Positions 13,239-23,247 of a DNA stretch of 64,000 nucleotides are shown here, one piece after another. Below the pieces are notes generated by a model. It did not search any database. It saw only the letters and a list, made by a program, of their open reading frames with translations, and was not told the DNA's origin. The translations under genes and the position numbers were made by a program. Position 1 is the first letter of the stretch; every line of letters begins with the position of its first letter. Origin of the DNA: Mesaphorura yosii (taxonomy: Eukaryota; Arthropoda; Collembola; Poduromorpha; Tullbergiidae); assembly GCA_009869945.1 (NCBI GenBank), contig WIXG01000041.1:62001-126000 (forward strand). Reading direction: 5' to 3'.

Positions 13239-14325
13239 ATGGACAGCTTAGCAGGCCACGGAGCGAGTCGAAAGCGGAAGTTCATGATGGACGACACCCG
13301 TGACGACGACTACAGCGGTGGGATCCAGTCAGAAATGGAAAAGTACCTGACCACCTCCAACAAGAAGCATACGATCGACTCGGACGAGGAAGAAGACGAA
13401 TTGGACGCCGACGCCCTAAATCGCCAGAAGCACGATGTGTTGGATGAGAATGACATCGAAGGTAGGTAATGATTTTAGTGCTCAGTAATACCTTAATCAG
13501 CAATCACTCCTCGATAAGGGATAAGAAATGAATGTGGGTGACATTGTTCACAGGTCAAGAAGACGAAACTCTCGAGTTTGACGGTGAAACGAAAATTACT
13601 CCATTCAACATGAAGGATGAGTTGGAGGAGGGATATTTTGACGGAAGCGGAATGTACATCTGGAACAAGAAGGACGCAGATGAAGTCAAGGACAGTTGGC
13701 TCGATTCGGTTGACTGGGTGAAGGTGAGTGATTTACCAGTTGGCCAATTGATTAATACCAAACGACGTGAGATTGCCCACACGATTTGCAAATTACATGT
13801 TGGTTAAATGACGTATAATTGGGCTTTTCCTCATTTGGCAGGTTAAGCAGCCGTCTGAAGCAGACAAAGACAAACCCAAGCCTGGTGGTCCGGATTCTGA
13901 TGAAGACAAACCGTCTGATGTCGACGTACTAATTTACTACAGACAGCTGCTGAGGTTTTTGACACCGAAGGAAACAATTCTGAAGGCGATCAAGCGGCTT
14001 GGTAAGGAATTGCAATTGCATATCTTATTATTTACTATTTGTGGAAAGCTTGACCCATTCCATTAATGTAGGTGGCGGAAACAAGCAGCTATCGGCGTCC
14101 GAGAGATTGAAGCAGAAAAAATTAGCTAAGAAACTGACAGAGAGCGGTGGGGCACCAGCACCCAAGGCATCGGCGTCCGGCTCGACTTCCCAGGCCTCAA
14201 GCGAAAGCCAAGTGAATCAATTGACAGAGCTCGTGAACAAAATCATGTACGCGACTGGGTACATGGACATTTATGACGAGACATACGAGAGCATCACATT
14301 TAAACTGAAGGAGCAGATGACGTGA
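13239..14325 (+). CDS. CD2BP2: CD2BP2/Lin1 (U5 snRNP 52K) homologue lacking GYF domain
   Basis: Four exons: 13239-13461, 13554-13723, 13842-14001 and 14072-14325, giving 268 residues. The KRKF start, the acidic DSDEEED tract, the DENDIEGQED segment, the block around ITPFNMKDELEEG and the DSWLDSVDWVK motif match the N-terminal and middle parts of CD2BP2 (Drosophila holn1, yeast Lin1/Snu40). That protein binds the U5 snRNP and helps assemble the tri-snRNP in the nucleus. The middle segment with YYRQLLRFLTPKETILKAIKRLG and the Lys-rich block after it is also conserved. The family normally ends in a GYF domain of about 60 residues that binds proline-rich ligands. Here the protein stops right after LTELVNKIMYATGYMDIYDE and a short tail. 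No GYF-like sequence follows in any frame up to the next gene. It lies head-to-head with RASEF. Confidence 0.9.
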
Positions 14326-14525
14326 TCCGCACGTGGTCCAGCAATAAGCAATGCCCAGGAATTCCACGCTGCAGAGAAAACAAACATTTCAAAAACAGTA
14401 ATCGACAGGCTACTGACGACTTAATTTTTATTCCTTTGGTTTTTCATGTGACTATTGTATTTAATTAATTTCATTCATTTAATGCAATCAGTTCTTTTTG
14501 GGCCTTTTCTGACGAATTTGCTGCA

Positions 14526-14531
14526 ATTAAA
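14526..14531 (+). terminator. Candidate poly(A) signal (ATTAAA) of CD2BP2
   Basis: ATTAAA on the plus strand lies 200 bases past the CD2BP2 stop codon. No AATAAA is seen closer. This is a weak inference. Confidence 0.25.
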
Positions 14532-14855
14532 ATCCTGGTAGAAACTCGAAATCTTTGCTGCTTGGGGATTCTTGAAAAATCTTGTGTGTATTATCATTCT
14601 GCGTGAAGCCGTGATGATATAGTGACGGCTGCACTGCGATAAGGAAACGTAAGCATATTTTAGCTGATATTGTGAAAATAGGAAGTAAAAAGTCGCCGTC
14701 GGCACACATAAATGAGTTTTGAGATGTTGGTTGTAGTGCTGCATAGGAAATGTTGTTTTGCACATGAGAAAGAGAAGGGAGCTTGCGGACATTACGATTT
14801 ACCATCAACACACGCGAGGAGGCGACTCTTTATAGCTTTTAGCTCTCTTGAGCTT

Positions 14856-14879
14856 GGCGTCGGCGCCGGCGCCGACGCC
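14856..14879. repeat. 24-base perfect GC palindrome
   Basis: The 24 bases equal their own reverse complement and consist entirely of GGCGTC/GGCGCC-type words. It lies about 330-350 bases upstream of the start codon of the 179-residue gene, in otherwise AT-leaning DNA. It could form a cruciform or a paired binding site for a dimeric regulator. Confidence 0.9.
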
Positions 14880-15209
14880 GAATCTTTATCGAAATTGAAT
14901 GCCAGCTCATCGCGCGTTGTTCTCACGCATTTTCTTCTGCCTTCGCTTCAGCACGCAGCTAGCTGCCTCCTTCTTCCTTCGACATTTGCTTTCGGTCTGT
15001 CGGCGGAAGTCAGTGTCGGTATTTTGTGGTGGTAACAGTTTGCTAGTGCGGTGGTTCAGCCTAGGAAACACCTTCCTTTGACGAGCAGGTAAATGCTTTT
15101 GGTCCAAGGTCAACATTGTTGCCTGCACAAAGCCTGCGCACTGTGGTTTTATTGTAAACACAGGATTCAATTGGCTGGAGAATCTCATCCGACATCAAGA
15201 ATATCTTCG

Positions 15210-16000
15210 ATGGCCAGCACAGGCACAGGCATGACAAGCGGCGGCATGGCGATGGCGAAAGCGCCACTGCCGCCCGCGAGCGGTCGTGGGCAGGGAAACG
15301 GAGGCGCGGACTCCGAAGGTGATGTTGAGGAGTACTTGTGTGGCGTAAGTTTTTTAAGAATGTCGCCTTCCTTCTTTCCCTTTACGCGCCACGTATGATC
15401 CAGATCCCGATCCGATTTTCATTTCGCATTTCGTATACAGTACCACTACACGCTGGAGCCGACGAACCCTGGCTACCAACTCCAGCGCGATCAGCGTCTT
15501 CGTACTCGACTCTACGTCGAGGTCATCAACATTCTGGAGGAACGTGAGACGATTGGCAAGGCTTTGGAGCGTCTGCGTCTCCGCGTGGCAGGTAGGCAGT
15601 GTTCTTTTTTACTCTTTCCCGAACAGAGTTCAAAGGAAAAAGGATGATTATCGAACGCGAACGCAACACCGCCCATTCATGCGTTTAGCAGCAGCTTAGA
15701 ATTTTGTATATCAATTTTGAGCTTGAATCGATCTTGATCTTTGCAGTGGCAACATCGGCGGCGCACAATTCCAAGAAGGATGAGAATTCTAGCTCAAGCC
15801 TAGCTCAAGGCAACGGCAACGGCAGGAGAGCAGATTCCAAATCCAGAGCGAAGAAGGCGAAGGCGAAGAAGGAGCTCGTACGACTGGAAGATCTCGTTCA
15901 ACGATTGCAGCGGTTCGAAGGAAATGAGGATTTGTTAATCTCCGATTTTCGAATGCTGGCAGAGAAGGTTACTGCTTTGAAAAATATGACTGAACAATAA
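15210..16000 (+). CDS. Unrecognised 179-residue charged protein
   Basis: Three exons, 15210-15344, 15441-15591 and 15747-16000, splice in frame to 179 residues. The N-terminus is Gly/Ala/Met-rich and disordered. Exon 2 encodes a dense, conserved-looking block that begins YHYTLEPTNPGYQLQRDQ and continues into a charged helix (VEVINILEERETIGKALERL). Exon 3 has a Lys/Arg-rich stretch (SRAKKAKAKKE) like a nuclear localisation signal, then a helix rich in Leu and charged residues that could form a coiled coil. There is no signal peptide or membrane segment, so a nuclear or cytoplasmic protein is likely. I do not recognise the family. The start is the first ATG in the exon that leaves a short leader; an in-frame ATG at 15093 is less likely because no matching upstream context is seen. 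Confidence 0.72.
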
Positions 16001-16043
16001 TGAGCTTTACATATAAAAATACGTGCATGCATTTTTGTAGTGC

Positions 16044-16049
16044 ATTAAA
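16044..16049 (+). terminator. Candidate poly(A) signal of the 179-residue gene
   Basis: ATTAAA on the plus strand, 44 bases past the stop codon. Cleavage 10-30 bases on would place the 3' end at about 16060-16080, next to the opposing signal of the sulfotransferase gene. Confidence 0.45.
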
Positions 16050-16072
16050 ACGTATCACTTTATTTGCCCTCA

Positions 16073-16078
16073 TTTATT
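16073..16078 (-). terminator. Candidate poly(A) signal of the sulfotransferase gene
   Basis: The minus strand reads AATAAA 38 bases past the sulfotransferase stop, with a second copy at 16059-16064. Both lie in the narrow gap between two convergent genes. Confidence 0.5.
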
Positions 16079-16115
16079 CTGTAATGCAAAAGTAGAATAG
16101 ACGTTTTAATTTAGT

Positions 16116-19100
16116 TTATGATCTAAAGCTCTGCCCGAGCTCGTTTCGTGTCTTCTTGTGCAACTGATCAAGTTTCTTGCTGGTCCGTTTCTCGATGGCC
16201 GCCGCCACCATTCGCTCTTGATTGGCGAGGAGTCTGAGCATTGTCTTCGTGAACGGGTTGAAACGAAGCGGTTTCTTGGAGCGGCGGTAAATTCCTTCCT
16301 GATTTTGGAGGACGCAGTCCATCACGTCGTCCGAGACGGGTTCCTGAAATGGAATCGACATTGAACACAGCAGTGCGTGCCATAAATAGTATTCAACAGC
16401 AGCAGTATTTGTAGACGTTCGTATTCACATTTCGCTCACCTGAAGAAAGTCCAGCGCTGTCTGCAGCTCGGACGAAACATTCGCGACGAGCTGGCTGTAC
16501 ATTATGATAAGCAGCGGTCCCTGGAAATGCTCGATCCAGTCTAGATTCGTCTCGGCCCATGACTGCGCCTTTTGCACTACGAATTGTGACCACACTGCAA
16601 TAAAATACAACACAAAAAGACGCTACAACGCTGCAAGACGAAGTGAATGAGAAACCAGAGTCAAAAAGCCATCAACGGATTTTATTGTTCCTTGCATTGC
16701 ATTGTAAGAAAAAGGTACAATCTTGTAAAAGCTTCTTTGAGCTCATGCCGCAGCCAAAAGACTCGGCATCATATTTCTGCTTCTTGTTATTAACGTTTGA
16801 CGCCTGAGTGCGTAACTCCAACGTGTAATGGCGAAATCCGTAATCTCAGGCACTTGGCTTGGCATTAGCACTGGCTTGAATTGGCTTACGTCTTCCTTCA
16901 CTGCGCCTGTATTTATCACGACCGGCCTGGCCAATGTGTCCTGCGTTCCGTCGATTGAACTCGGCTAAAATGGCTTCTTGCGGTTTTCTGACCAGCAGAA
17001 TGGCTCGTTCGTACTGCGCCCTCGCTGGTTCGCCCGTCTCGTGCGTTTTGACGACGAGGACTCGGCCATCCTTCACGTACTCGCCTGGAAACCCGTTTCG
17101 AAGCAGTGCAAAGTCCTTGTACACACTCCCGGTGAAGATTCCTGGAATTAATGGACAAACTTGTAATTTTTCAGTAGCATTCGCATTCGCATTGAATTTC
17201 GTAATTCCATGGATTATTTACACGAGCGGCGGCTTGAATTGCGCCGTCCTCTTTCTCGTATCCAAGCCACTACATGATTCGATGCTCGAACACGGCACGG
17301 ACTTGAAAGTGGCCGTAATTCGATTCGGTAGAGAAAAGCAATCGTAATAATAATGATATCCACTTCAGAGCGAAGCACTCAATTACGAATACGAATTGCA
17401 CTATTGAACTCGCTCTTCAAATTGAGGTTTCAATTTTTGAGACACAGCTCGAGTCGAGTCGAGCTGTGCCATATTTTTGCGCGTGTACGCGTGTTCCACG
17501 TATTTGTGCTGAATAAATAGAATAAACGAGACAGTCGCTCAAGTGGAAGCAAAAGCAGCCTGTCTGGAAAAGTCGGGTGAATCGAAGCTTCAGGGATTTC
17601 GGGATTGAATTGGGACTTGCTTTGGAAATTGTGTACACTGGCAGTGGGCACACTACACATAGATCTGGGCATAGATTTGATGAATGTGTCGAACAAATTG
17701 TGCCAAGTGTAGTGCAGAAGGATGAATTGATCCTATTTGCTGAGCTGCATACTTTGCTTGTTATTGGGATCAAGTAAGCCTTAAGCCTTAAACCAGGCGA
17801 AAGTCAAAGTCAGAGTCAAGTCAAGTCAAGTTCCATTCATTCTCACTCACTGTCGCTGCCGCCAACAAAATCCAACCTGTCAACATCCAAGCAGCTGGAC
17901 GTCAGGGCAATGGCAATGGCAGCAGTCGCCAATGCCAAGTTGGGAAGGCGCATTTTGATCTGAGTAAGCCATTATTTGTGTGGTGTAAGCGTGCTCTGTA
18001 AGCTCTGTGCTACTAGTAGCAGTAGCTACTATGCAGTGACATTCGGCTCCTTTATGCTGTCAATCTCCCTCCTGCGAGTAGCATGCACGCAGGGTTCCGG
18101 TCGGTTGTTCCGAGCCCCGATTTCTTAACTCAATTCTCGCGTCTGTCTGTCTCCTTCAACTCTCAACCAGAATCTCAGAGTCAGACTCGGACTTGGATTC
18201 CTAATTTATGTTCCCTCCTAATTTGTATTCCGGTGAAACTAATGTGAAGCCGCACCTCGATTGAAGAGTTACGCGTACCTGTCGCCAGTTGAAGCAAGTA
18301 GCGAAACCACGTGTTCCCGCTTCCCGGAAAGCTCACCTGCCACGAGGAAACGAAGAATGTCATCAAACCAAATTGAACTCGTGATCGTAAAATCATAGTA
18401 GTAATCGTTATGACATAATCTTTAATTACGGCACGGCTTACCAACGCAACAGCTGGTCGACGCGCGCCAGAGCCCTGTCTTGGATCTCGAAAGTGAATTG
18501 GAAGCTGTGTGCACTTGAAAATCATTCTTGAGCGAAGGATCTCGGCACCGAGCAGACCGCCTGCACGCGCAATTGTGTTGAACTGAGCGCTCCCGATTCG
18601 GTCCAGGGCGATGAGACCATTGCTCTGGAGGAGACTGCCGTTGAGGGCGACGGCGGAGCGAAGAATGTCGTAGTCAACATCTACGATGGAGCCATTCTGG
18701 AAGCAGCAGCAGAAGGAGAGAGAACAATGAAGTCACTAAAACAGTTTGCACGATGGTATAAATGCTATAAATAATGAATGAATTCCATTTTTAGAGTTTA
18801 GCCACAGAGCTTCGTCTCCGCACTCCGCCGCCATTCCACAAATTTAATAACGTCGTAAATAAATAATTAGCATAATAAAATAGTGCTCTATTAACTTGAG
18901 GGCTTGCATTCGCAATTAAGGCCCATTCAATTCGGGGCAGAAGCTGCTCTTGTCGAAGAACCGCGAACTACTTTGCTTCTGCTGCTTCTTATTCGAAACT
19001 CGTTTTTGTGCCGTTGCTTGCTATGCTAATTCGAGTACCCGAGAGAGAATTAAAGTGAAAGGAGCATAGATAAGTTGTCATCGTCATCCCAAACGAAATT

Positions 19101-20157
19101 GCAGAGCACAATGACAAAATAACGACGCGGGATGCGACTCCAACCACACCACGCACGCACGTTCGCAATTCGTGGGGAATGAGAAAAGTTTCTCTACGAG
19201 TGAAAAGCCAAGCGAGTCGCTCTCAAGTAGCAGGCAAACTTTCACTGCCGTCGCCACGGTGAAAGGGACGACGCGACAGAAACTTTTGACTTTTATGGAG
19301 TCGAAGCCAGAAAATGTTCCAAATTCCACAATCCAGGCCATCCAATGGAAATGGCTGGATTGAGCTTAAGCTTGAATGACTTTTCATCATGATTACGAAA
19401 CTGGTTTATTGCACGTGAGTCCCAATATCGAGTTTCCAATGTCGTCCTGCCGCGTCGGGAGATATCCGAAATAAAGATATAGATTAAATTGATTATCTAA
19501 AAAATTGGTCTTCAGCTGTCCATCTCTGGCCGCGTAGTTTTGGTACGCAAAACGCAACTTGCCAAGAAAATGTCTGCATAATATTACAAAATGACGCGCG
19601 AGAGTTCACATGTGAAAATACTCCAATATTCGAGTCGAGCTAGCAATTTTTCATTTCTTTTGTCTCGCTGTCGAGCAGCTGTGAAGGTTTTGCATGTTTT
19701 GCCCATTTTGAGCCATTTATGCGTCCCGGGTCGGTCTTCAGCACGCTCTGACTTCTTCCCTTCCTGGAACCTCGACAGGTTGGCACTCTCACACCTGCTG
19801 TGCTGCATTAATTCAAGACGCCTGCACTGTGCCGTGGTGGCTGCTATTCCTATCGCTTATGATAATTCGAAAAGAAACGCCCGGTTCAATCGTACGGCTT
19901 ACCTTGTGCATTAGCTGAAAGTAGTACGGGCCACCGAGCCCTTCGCCCCCGTTTCGCTGCGAGGAGATGGCGAGGTACGAAATGAACCCGAGCAGAAAGA
20001 AGTAAATTGAGAAGATGAGCACTCCAATCACAATAACGCGACTCCAACGACCGCGTCCACGTCCGCGCCCGAGTCCGGAATTCTTTGAGCGCGGTGGCAC
20101 GAATCGGTGGACATGCGGCTTGAGACTTGGTTTGGTCGACTTTTTGTACGTTACCAT
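16116..20157 (-). CDS. WSCD-family Golgi-type sulfotransferase
   Basis: Six exons: 19903-20157, 18442-18696, 18279-18336, 16890-17141, 16440-16594 and 16116-16343, giving 400 residues. The N-terminal tail is basic with an RG run, followed by one membrane anchor at about residues 41-64, so a type II Golgi protein is inferred. The 5'-phosphosulfate loop is SFPGSGNTW (172-180). KTHE lies at 221-224, and the 3'-phosphate-binding segment is [13 protein letters not shown] (241 on), followed by the GHIG element. These match the sulfotransferase domain of WSCD1/WSCD2, reported as sialate O-sulfotransferases that use PAPS. The two WSC domains of the vertebrate proteins are absent: only about 105 residues separate the anchor from the catalytic domain. 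The donor of exon 4 (C before GTAAGC) is slightly unusual but keeps the frame. The acceptor sugar is unknown. Confidence 0.88.
17417..17953 (-). CDS. Speculative nested Cys-rich secreted protein
   Basis: Inside the 1.1-kb intron of the sulfotransferase gene, on the same strand, an ATG at 17953 opens a clear signal-peptide-like stretch ([20 protein letters not shown]). It runs to a weak GTTGGA donor at 17876. A CAG acceptor at 17745 then joins in frame to 17417-17744, giving 134 residues in all. The first part of exon 2 has regularly spaced cysteines (C..LC..C-type spacing); the rest looks random. A TATA-like CATAAAGG lies about 100 bases upstream. The phases agree, but the donor is poor and no family is recognised. 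It could equally be an unrelated first exon or chance. Confidence 0.2.
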
Positions 20158-21911
20158 TTAAAGTAAAAGTATGGAAGTTGTGAAAAAGGTACGACGAGAG
20201 CGATGAAAGTGAATTTATTGTGCAGAATTTATTGAGCAATTTCTCATTGTGTTTTCAACGACGTGGAGCACAGCAGCGTCTGAAGAAGCTTGAGATCGGA
20301 TTGAGTTTTACAAGTTTGTGTTTGTTTGTGTATTTAACGTTGCACACGGCCGACACGGAGAAAGTATCAAAGTAGTAGGTGAAAGTATGGTTTTCTCGTT
20401 AATAGTTTAAGCAAGTACGAGTACGAGTACGCTTCCCACCAATTTATCACAGACACGGGAGGTAAACAATAAGAAAAATAATAATGTCGAGATCACAAGT
20501 TCGGTGCAGCGAACAGCGCGGCGGTGACGTGTCAGATAATTATGGGTCGAGATCAAATATGGAAATTATGGAAGACAATACGCAAAGACGGGTAGGAGAC
20601 ATGACGACACGACTCCTGACCTGGCCTGTTTACCCTTTCTAATTTCAGTCTCCGTCCTCCAGAAGAATGCGGACACGGAGCACGCTCGCACGGGCGCGAA
20701 GATGTCAGTGGCACGCTGCACCGGAAAAGACTGCACGAGACGGGATTGTTGTACGAGAATTTAAACGCACGCCTGCCAGCCGTTAGAGATGAAAGCAGGA
20801 GCAGCAGGCGAGTTCATTTTGATCTTTTACACACAAAAACTTTTTCTCGTCTGTGAAGCTCCTGCATCTGCTTTCACTGTCTTCTCGGTTCTCGTTCTCG
20901 TTCAAGAAAGTTAACAAGATAAAGAGCTGCTTGCTGGCTGCTTTCTCTTCCCGTCTCGTCCTGAGCCGTCCGCTCTCGCATCGAATTGCATGGCATTCCC
21001 TTACGGCCGGCTAAGACTATAATTCATTTTGTATGGATCTTGTTCCGTGCTCTGCTCTGCCTTCTCATTGTAGTGTGTGGCTGTGTGGGAATTTAGAACT
21101 CCAGGTCGAGCAAGAGAGAGAATCTCATATTTTCCCATTTAAACCAATTCTCTACCATACGCGTACACGGACGACGGACGACGGAAGAGTCTGGTTCTGG
21201 GTACAGATCAGATAGAAACGGGAAAGTCTTTCCATGTACGTAACCTCGCTCGACGACGGGGATGTGGAACATGTTTGCCATCAGAATGGAAAGTTTCAGG
21301 AAATAATGTTCTTCATGGAACACGAGTTCGAGTATGGCCTCGTAACAAGCCAAGCCAAGTAACAAGCAGAAGCCCTCAACAACGAGAATTGCGATATTGG
21401 CGAGGGAACATGAAACCGTGTTCTCCGTCCCGCAAAATGGGAAAGAGGCGAGGCGAAACAGAGCAAGCACATGTTTATTTATCATTTATTTAATCATCTC
21501 ACTCACGCGTCTTCCAAAACTATTCGAATTGTGCACTACCACACGACAGGAAAAGACAAAAACTGGATACGCATAAGAGGTATTGTGCTGAAGAATTTGC
21601 TATTTGCTCCCAGGCCCCGCATAAAAATTGAAAGCAGTTTAGTATTCATAACACTTGATCCGCTTATTAGCTCCATGCATTCACATATTGTCTCCAGAGT
21701 GTGCTGTCATGAAGTGTCACTCTTCATGGCGACGCCACATCACATCTTTGAATACGCCAACAGAAGAAAAGAAAAAAGTCAGCGCTAGGCATAATACGAC
21801 ATCCCGAGAAATTCGAGCTGTGAAAGCTTCTGCTTCGTCTGCACACTTTCCATTGATTTTCTTCGACTTTCTTTTGTTTTCCGTTGTCACTTAATGCGGC
21901 CATAAAACAGA
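20158..21911. other. Interval between sulfotransferase and gustatory receptor
   Basis: This holds the sulfotransferase promoter and 5' UTR and the receptor 3' UTR. AATAAA occurs on the minus strand at 21485-21490 and 21474-21479, about 430 bases past the receptor stop. A minus-strand hydrophobic open frame at 21240-21430 has coding-like third positions but no convincing partner exons; it is discussed under the findings. Confidence 0.5.
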
Positions 21912-23247
21912 CTATTGCGTAAGCATGATCAGTCTCGACACGTAGTAGACCATGTTGCCTGCCATCTTGATCTTCTTCTTCCGGTTGTAGTGCCCGAAGA
22001 GCCCCATCTCAATCCTGCAAGGTCTGGTGGACTGGACATACCTCGCGAAGAGGCTCCGTTCCATGCCCAGGGCACTGTCGAAGGTGGTCAGCGAGTGGAG
22101 GAGCCTCAACGAGGCCTGGTTGTACGAGGCGAGGACTTCGTTTGAGACGAGCAGGTACGGAGTTACAGCGAAAAGACCCACCGTGTACATAACTATGTAC
22201 GGAAGGTGCAGCACGCGCCAGTGTAGGCCCAAAATGAACAATTGGAATACGAAGAAAGCCAGTGCGTTTATTTCACCAATATAAATGCAGTCACGCACGA
22301 TGAAATTCATGATTTGGGTAAGGAGCTGGAAGCACCGCATTGCACTAACGGCTTCCACGGCCCAAACCGCCAGATCATCCACGACATGCTTCACGTAGGC
22401 TCTGAAATATAGCGACAAACTGTAAAGTAGCGAACCATAATTAGATATAAATTAAAACCCAGCATGTAGTAGTATATTAATTGAGTGACCTCATTTTCTG
22501 CAGGATCTCGACGGCAGTGAACAAGTACACGGTCATGGTACACACGATGAAGTAGGCGAAGGAGCAAAACACGGTGAAGTACCAGGCGTCCAGGCTTCCG
22601 AGGAAGAAGACCGGCACGTAGACGAGGACGCTCTGCGCTCCGAGCCAAGGGTCCAAGAGCGACGGGAGAAAGAGCGGCGTCAGAGCTGGGTGCCGGTAAC
22701 AGATTGAAAGGAACATGAATGGCTGGACCACAACGAAGATTGTTAACACCACGAGCAACAGCTCCCAAATTTTGGGTCTATTTGATGTCTGCAGAGGGTA
22801 TTTGACTAGAAGATGGTTAAAACAAGATTTAAAAACATGAACAGCCAGAATCCAGCATACATTTAATTCGACTCCGAACCTACCTTGAAGCTCCCTGAAA
22901 TACCTCGTGTATTGATTGATGAAGGTGACGGTCTCAAGAGTTTTGTCCCGGAGCAGAAACAGGAAGACACACGGAAATAAACATATGAAAATGTATATCA
23001 GATCCATGATAATCAAAGGAAGCGGGAGGACACGGCCCCTCAGGATCGACTCCACGAAGCGGGCGACGATAAACAGCTCGTGAACCCACAGTAAATAGTA
23101 ATTGTGGCGACATGATGCCAGATCCCTGGAGCAGAGTTGCAGTGGGATCATCTGCACACGGGAGTCCCATTTGAAGGGAATGGTCCGGAAGGTGTGGGCA
23201 TAATTAATCGCAAATCCAATTATCCAAAGCCCAAGGGTGGATATCAT
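21912..23247 (-). CDS. Gustatory receptor-family 7-TM chemoreceptor
   Basis: Three exons, 22884-23247, 22490-22805 and 21912-22401, splice in frame to 389 residues, a normal length for arthropod gustatory receptors. The protein is strongly hydrophobic with about seven membrane segments; a clear one contains IIMDLIYIFICLFPCVFLFL. The end of the protein shows the family pattern: STRPCRIEMGLFGHYNRKKK before the last membrane helix, which ends GNMVYYVSRLIMLTQ at the stop. That final helix is a divergent form of the TYhhhhhQF signature. Members are ligand-gated ion channels with a reversed topology that respond to tastants or other contact cues. The ligand cannot be told from sequence. A missing short N-terminal exon upstream is possible, because the first ATG lies close to a hydrophobic segment. 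No second intact copy is seen nearby. Confidence 0.85.

Larger units (their letters stand above)
14332..15209. other. Interval between CD2BP2 and the 179-residue gene
   Basis: Apart from the CD2BP2 3' UTR this holds no supported gene. The right half should contain the promoter and 5' UTR of the next gene. A possible UTR donor (GTAAAT) lies at 15089. A perfect 24-base palindrome at 14856-14879 stands out. Confidence 0.5.
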
